Source: Minisyncoccota bacterium (lineage in GTDB: Bacteria; Patescibacteriota; Microgenomatia; Levybacterales; UBA12049). Taken from it: DNA of 11,224 bases. Shown here in pieces: positions 7,862 through 11,224 of this stretch. The notes beneath the pieces were generated by a model. It was not told the DNA's origin. It worked only from the letters and a program-made list of their open reading frames with translations, and searched no databases. Each line of letters starts with the position of its first letter. The first letter of the stretch is position 1. The stretch covers positions 1 to 11,224 of the forward strand of contig JANWIQ010000044.1 in NCBI GenBank assembly GCA_025449795.1, written 5' to 3'. A program made the position numbers and the translations under genes.

Positions 7862-9763
7862 TTAGTTTAACTTAAAAATTGTTGCAAACGAATTTATAAA
7901 CACTCTTCTAAGATTGGCTCCTTTTAGAGCAGGTATATTAGCCGGACTTCCATAATAATAGACGTATGAGAGATGTTCACTTTTTAGAATCTGGGAAATT
8001 TCAAGACTATCCGTACTATTTGTTAGGGAAGTAACTTCTTCTCTTCGCTTGGCAATTTCTGGCGTAATAATCTGCCTTACCCCATTCCCCGAGAGAAAAA
8101 TGTCGCGGTTGACAAGTAAATTTGCAATAGATGCATAGGAATATGTTTTTTGGTTAGCAAAAAGTATAGTAGCTTGGGGCGATGTTTTGGTTGCAAGAAA
8201 AGCATATGAGGCTATCTCGGCATTGGAAATTCCATGAAATCCTGAGAAATATTCAGAAGAAATATATTCGTGCAGGGTAATAAACCATTGAGGGATAATA
8301 ATTACGGTTACTATACAGACAATTGCTACTTGTAGCATAACAGGATATGCAATAATAAGAATCGCCAAAGAAAGGCCAAGCAGTATCGCAAGTAAAGGAA
8401 TTGCTGCGAGAAAAAATTCCCAAATATTTGCCCCCCCAACGGTTTGATAAAAAAATAATCCGAGGATGCATGCGCTGAGAATTCCACCATAGAAAAATAA
8501 AGAAGTTGGTAAACCCAATTTTTTTATCATAGGTGGGTAAGGAAGCAAACCAAAAAGCAGCAAGCCAAATTGGACAATAAGATAGAGGCCTGACATCATT
8601 GCGCCATACTGAATAAGACGAAACACACTATGATGGTCCTGATAAATTATCCACCGAAATTGCCAATCTTTTAACTCAAGCAATGGTTGATTAATGAAAT
8701 CACGAGGAATATCAACGGGTAGGAAAATTAATCCCGCAGAAGAAGAGCTTCCTAATTTGAGAAGGATAACTGCTAAAATACTTGCACCTATAAATGAAAT
8801 AAAAGGGGTTATTTGTTTTTTTGTGAGGGCTCCTATTGCATATGCACCGAATGCAAAAAGGAAAGGAATACCAACATATATCTTAAACTCAAGCATGGAT
8901 CCAAAAAGAATTGTGCAGAGAACAAGTATTCGCAATGTATTTTTACGCTGTAGCAACAAATACAATCCCGTCAACCCAATCACGATTGCATATCCATAGG
9001 GAGGACTATCCATAAATTTACTGGCATCATTTATGAGAGACGAGAGACTCCACGTAAATGTATGTCGCATCACTAGCATTACCCATCCAGCAGCATCTCC
9101 GCTAAAAAAAATGAGCAAAAGGGAAAACCATGTAAAGAGCTTTCTTTGCCAAATTTTTTGTGCAATAGCATATACAATAATACCAAGGAGTATCGGTGCT
9201 AGGATATACATTCCGTCAAATTGCGTGGCAAAAAATGGTAGATGGAATACGCGAATAAGATCAGCAGTAACAAGATTATAGAAATAATGATAATCTTTTA
9301 AAGTTACTCCTGCAATTGCAGGTTCATTTGGCGGAAAATGAGTACCAAGCTCTTTCACAAGCGCAGCATGCCATATGTGGTCTTCGGGATTATGAGAGGT
9401 AAAAATAATTCCCTCAACAACTCGCCAACCCGTCTGTACATATGGAAGAGTCTGGCCAATGACACCAATACAAATGAGTAGAAGCGAGATAAAATCAATC
9501 TTCCATTCTTTTTTCGTCCAAAGCAATCTATAATACCCTTCCTTAATAAACATTCCCATGAAAAGTAAAAGATATAGGTAGCTTGCCCACCGAATTTGCA
9601 AATACCCAAAAATTGCGCCTTGCAACGCCCAAAGAACAATACCAGCAGTAATAGAAACAGCAATTTTTGAAAAAGATGGAAGTTCTGTTTTCCCCAAAAG
9701 CACTCTTCCTGGAACATAGAAGGCACAAAATACCGCAAGAATAAAGCCAATTAAGAAGATCAT
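7862..9763 (-). CDS. Large polytopic membrane protein, GT-C-like, family not assigned
   Basis: I do not recognise a named family. The 633-residue product (ATG at 9763) begins with a hydrophobic helix and VPGRVLL. It has around a dozen predicted membrane helices and ends in a polar domain (about 493-633) with a terminal strand ending ATIFKLN. The most distinctive part is the first large extracytoplasmic loop: E127-D128-H129-I-W-H132, then NEP and D157-Y-H159-Y-F-Y-N163. Clustered acidic and histidine residues in that loop are where GT-C glycosyltransferases keep catalytic and metal-binding residues, so a surface glycosyltransferase role is a reasonable inference. The genomic setting agrees. 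A TTG at 9781 would add six residues, but the ATG gives a normal membrane N-terminus. The gene lies 58 bases after the upstream GT2 gene stop and three bases before the DPM1-like gene. Confidence 0.75.
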   Translation of the reverse strand: MIFLIGFILAVFCAFYVPGRVLLGKTELPSFSKIAVSITAGIVLWALQGAIFGYLQIRWASYLYLLLFMGMFIKEGYYRLLWTKKEWKIDFISLLLICIGVIGQTLPYVQTGWRVVEGIIFTSHNPEDHIWHAALVKELGTHFPPNEPAIAGVTLKDYHYFYNLVTADLIRVFHLPFFATQFDGMYILAPILLGIIVYAIAQKIWQRKLFTWFSLLLIFFSGDAAGWVMLVMRHTFTWSLSSLINDASKFMDSPPYGYAIVIGLTGLYLLLQRKNTLRILVLCTILFGSMLEFKIYVGIPFLFAFGAYAIGALTKKQITPFISFIGASILAVILLKLGSSSSAGLIFLPVDIPRDFINQPLLELKDWQFRWIIYQDHHSVFRLIQYGAMMSGLYLIVQFGLLLFGLLPYPPMIKKLGLPTSLFFYGGILSACILGLFFYQTVGGANIWEFFLAAIPLLAILLGLSLAILIIAYPVMLQVAIVCIVTVIIIPQWFITLHEYISSEYFSGFHGISNAEIASYAFLATKTSPQATILFANQKTYSYASIANLLVNRDIFLSGNGVRQIITPEIAKRREEVTSLTNSTDSLEISQILKSEHLSYVYYYGSPANIPALKGANLRRVFINSFATIFKLN

Positions 9764-9788
9764 GGAATAAATTTGGTACAATTAGCAT

Positions 9789-9815
9789 CTTATACTTTTA
9801 CCGAAGGATTTGCAA
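9789..9815 (-). promoter_or_regulatory. Weak candidate promoter upstream of the unassigned GT-C-like gene
   Basis: Reading the minus strand, TTGCAA (9815-9810) and TATAAG (9794-9789) are separated by 15 bp, slightly short of the optimum. A start site near 9782 would give a leader of about 18 bases before the ATG at 9763. The site falls in one of the few gaps between minus-strand genes, where an internal promoter is possible. AT-rich sequence gives such matches by chance, so the call is tentative. Confidence 0.25.
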
Positions 9816-9834
9816 TTGGAATTATTCAAATTGC
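9812..9834. promoter_or_regulatory. 23-bp near-perfect palindrome, operator-like
   Basis: The arms GCAATTGGAAT (9812-9822) and ATTCAAATTGC (9824-9834) are inverted copies about a central T, matching at 10 of 11 positions (9818/9828 differ). The one-base centre makes an RNA hairpin with a closed loop poor, and no U-tract follows on either strand, so a terminator is unlikely. The symmetry suits a dimeric DNA-binding protein. It spans the stop codon of the upstream GT2 gene and overlaps the putative -35 of the next gene. Chance in AT-rich DNA remains possible. Confidence 0.35.
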
Positions 9835-10772
9835 TTGAGGATTTGCCTATCAGAGACAACAAATAATTTTCTAATTTGTTGTCTGTAACGAATAATAGCC
9901 GGGATACGCATGCATGCATCCAAAAATCCCATAAGGAATACTTTATCCCATGACTTTACCGCATTTACCAGATGATATGGTAACCACAAAAGGTGATTAA
10001 GAAGTAGATTTGGATCGGTAATATTTACCCATACAAAAATAAATTGATTACGATAGACAATTTTTTGGATATGGTAGGGCTTGTAGCTAGTTGCTATGGT
10101 CCCCTTGCTATGTTCGTGAACAACACGGCTTTCTTTCTCAAAGAGAGTCACAAATCCCATCTTTTGTGCCCTATATGACAAATCTATATCCTCCCAGTAA
10201 AAAGGGTTATAAAGCTCATTCAGGCCTCCCATATGGTCCCACATAGACTTTCTGAATGCACCGCTACCCCCACTCACCCACAATGTATTTTCTTTATCCA
10301 TACTTCCTGCACTGTGCAAAAGAAATCCTTTTTTCCATTTCCCTATTCCCCGTCCACGCAAAACAATTTTTCCATCTTCAATACTCTCGTCCATACACCC
10401 AACCGCAAATATTTTGGAATTTGCAAAATGCTTTAGCAATGGGTCAAGAAACCCTTTGTAAGGGACAACATCCGTATTAAGCAATATAATAATTTCTCCA
10501 CTTGCTACTCTAACTCCTCTATTTACATTCTTGGAAAATCCTCCGTCTTTTCTATTAGTATTGGCTATTAACTTTCCTTGCACTTCTGAATTTTTTAATG
10601 AAGCAATAAATTTTTTTGTAATATGTACTGAATCGTCTGTAGAAGCATCATCCGAAATAACAATTTCAACCTTTCCTTTTTTGTAATCTTTTACCGCACC
10701 CAGCACTCGGGGAAGATTTTCCTGCAATAATTTTTCGCCATTATAGTTGGGTAAAACAATGCTAATATTCAT
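9822..10772 (-). CDS. Family 2 glycosyltransferase, rhamnosyltransferase-like (WbbL type)
   Basis: The 316-residue GT-A fold enzyme shows PNYNG (8-12), DDAST (41-45), the DXD-equivalent N-T-D101 in ILLNTD, SGGSGAFRK (167-175) and W-E-D195-I-D-L-S-Y-R (193-201). The ED there is the expected catalytic base and acceptor-site acid. This pattern matches inverting GT2 enzymes that build polysaccharide chains, often annotated as rhamnosyltransferases. No membrane helices are clear, although the last 70 residues are amphipathic and could bind the membrane. I place the start at the ATG at 10772 because the catalytic domain begins at once there. A TTG at 10820 would add 16 polar residues outside the fold. 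No Shine-Dalgarno motif is seen. It probably adds a sugar to a lipid-linked glycan on the cytoplasmic side. Donor and acceptor are unknown. Confidence 0.88.
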   Translation of the reverse strand: MNISIVLPNYNGEKLLQENLPRVLGAVKDYKKGKVEIVISDDASTDDSVHITKKFIASLKNSEVQGKLIANTNRKDGGFSKNVNRGVRVASGEIIILLNTDVVPYKGFLDPLLKHFANSKIFAVGCMDESIEDGKIVLRGRGIGKWKKGFLLHSAGSMDKENTLWVSGGSGAFRKSMWDHMGGLNELYNPFYWEDIDLSYRAQKMGFVTLFEKESRVVHEHSKGTIATSYKPYHIQKIVYRNQFIFVWVNITDPNLLLNHLLWLPYHLVNAVKSWDKVFLMGFLDACMRIPAIIRYRQQIRKLFVVSDRQILKQFE

Positions 10773-10898
10773 AAAATTTATTTTAGGGGTCCTGTTGACT
10801 TGTTTTCGCTTGGGAATCAATTTTTTCTTGGGTCCGCAGTTCGCTTGTATCCCCTGCGAAAAAATTATTCCCTACGCTCCAATATTAAATAACATGCG
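10773..10898. repeat. 126-bp intergenic spacer with paired direct-repeat motifs and alternative stems
   Basis: This is the longest non-coding gap in the window. GGGTCC (10787-10792 and 10830-10835) followed by TTCGCTTG (10805-10812 and 10840-10847) occurs twice in the same order with different internal spacing. In minus-strand RNA, UUCGCAG (10860-10854) can pair with CUGCGGA (10839-10833, one U-G wobble). Its UUCGC part can instead pair with GCGAA at 10844-10840 or 10809-10805. No U-tract marks a terminator, and I find no known riboswitch motif. It may be a leader for the downstream GT2 gene or a recombination scar. Confidence 0.4.
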
Positions 10899-11224
10899 TT
10901 AGAGTATCTGATCCCTGAATACTATCGCATGATGGCCTGCGGGCACAAGTATACCTCGAAAAGTAAAATCTGTCTCATATATTTTTGTTTCTTTTCCATC
11001 AATATAGACATGCCAAGTTGGGTAATAAACGTCGGTCAACACTAAAAATCCTGCATGCAGATTGGTGGTTTGTAAAGAAACCATATTGGCTGTATATGAA
11101 TCGATATGAACCGTTCCTTCAGCTATTGGTGGCACTGATGAAATTCCCTCAGCAATCGCTAACACACGAAGGGAGTTTTCGTTGGCAAATATTTTCGAGA
11201 TAGTGTCTTGCTGTGTTGTTGACG
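10899..11224 (-). CDS. C-terminal part of a second YfhO-family protein, cut by the right edge
   Basis: The frame is open from the window edge to TAA at 10901-10899, giving 107 visible residues. A GTG at 11165 is internal, because the frame continues upstream of it. The segment is the beta-rich C-terminal module of YfhO proteins and aligns clearly with the end of the complete YfhO protein in this window: S(Y)TANMVSLQT, LVLTDVYYPTWHVYIDGK, DFTFRGILVPAGHHAIVF. It stops nine or ten residues after the GHH motif. The final transmembrane helix and basic tail present in the other copy are missing, and no other frame downstream encodes such a helix. The protein may therefore end in its extracytoplasmic domain, or be a shortened copy. 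Its function is presumably glycan modification, like the other copy, but its membrane part is off the window. Confidence 0.82.
   Translation of the reverse strand, partial: STTQQDTISKIFANENSLRVLAIAEGISSVPPIAEGTVHIDSYTANMVSLQTTNLHAGFLVLTDVYYPTWHVYIDGKETKIYETDFTFRGILVPAGHHAIVFRDQIL

Noticed and set aside
10773..10820. TTG at 10820 as the start of the rhamnosyltransferase-like gene
   Set aside because: It adds 16 polar residues before a catalytic domain that begins right at the ATG at 10772. TTG is a rarer start and the extra sequence overlaps the structured spacer.
11163..11165. GTG at 11165 as the start of a small 88-residue protein
   Set aside because: The same frame remains open upstream to the window edge and the product aligns with the C-terminus of YfhO, so it is the end of a longer gene.

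Overview
The window reads as a fragment of an AT-rich bacterial genome, most likely a Candidate Phyla Radiation (Patescibacteria) organism and perhaps a Microgenomates-type lineage. That placement is an inference. It rests on very tight gene packing, overlapping or nearly abutting genes, start sites without clear Shine-Dalgarno motifs, and several long polytopic glycosyltransferase-like proteins of the kind common in those genomes. One gene ends in TGA and all other visible stops are TAA. This favours the standard bacterial code over the TGA=Gly code of Gracilibacteria and Absconditabacteria. No rRNA, tRNA, CRISPR array or transposase is visible, and there is no gene-free stretch longer than about 130 bases.

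Every recognisable gene fits extracytoplasmic glycan assembly. From right to left on the minus strand the order is: the C-terminal end of a YfhO-family membrane protein (right edge, partial), a family 2 glycosyltransferase resembling rhamnosyltransferases, a large GT-C-like membrane protein of unassigned family, a soluble DPM1-like family 2 glycosyltransferase, and a complete YfhO-family protein. A plus-strand gene at 3388-4722 encodes a GT-C enzyme with ALG6/ALG8/PIG-M-like motifs and converges tail to tail with the YfhO gene. Starting divergently from it, two tandem paralogous GT39/PMT-like glycosyltransferases run leftward on the minus strand. They are followed at the left edge by the first nine codons of another gene, possibly a further family 2 glycosyltransferase.

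The likely shared logic is that DPM1-like GT2 enzymes charge a polyprenyl phosphate with a sugar at the inner membrane face. The GT-C proteins then use the lipid-linked sugar outside to decorate surface polymers, proteins or lipids. The DPM1-like/YfhO pair recalls Bacillus CsbB-YfhO. No flippase (GtrA/GtcA type) is seen in the window.

The most notable signal is a heptanucleotide tandem repeat (four full copies of TTGAAAA on the plus strand) inside the first codons of the left GT39-like gene. It encodes a 12-residue N-terminal extension absent from the tandem paralogue. Adding or losing one unit would shift the frame into early stops, so this is a candidate phase-variation switch.
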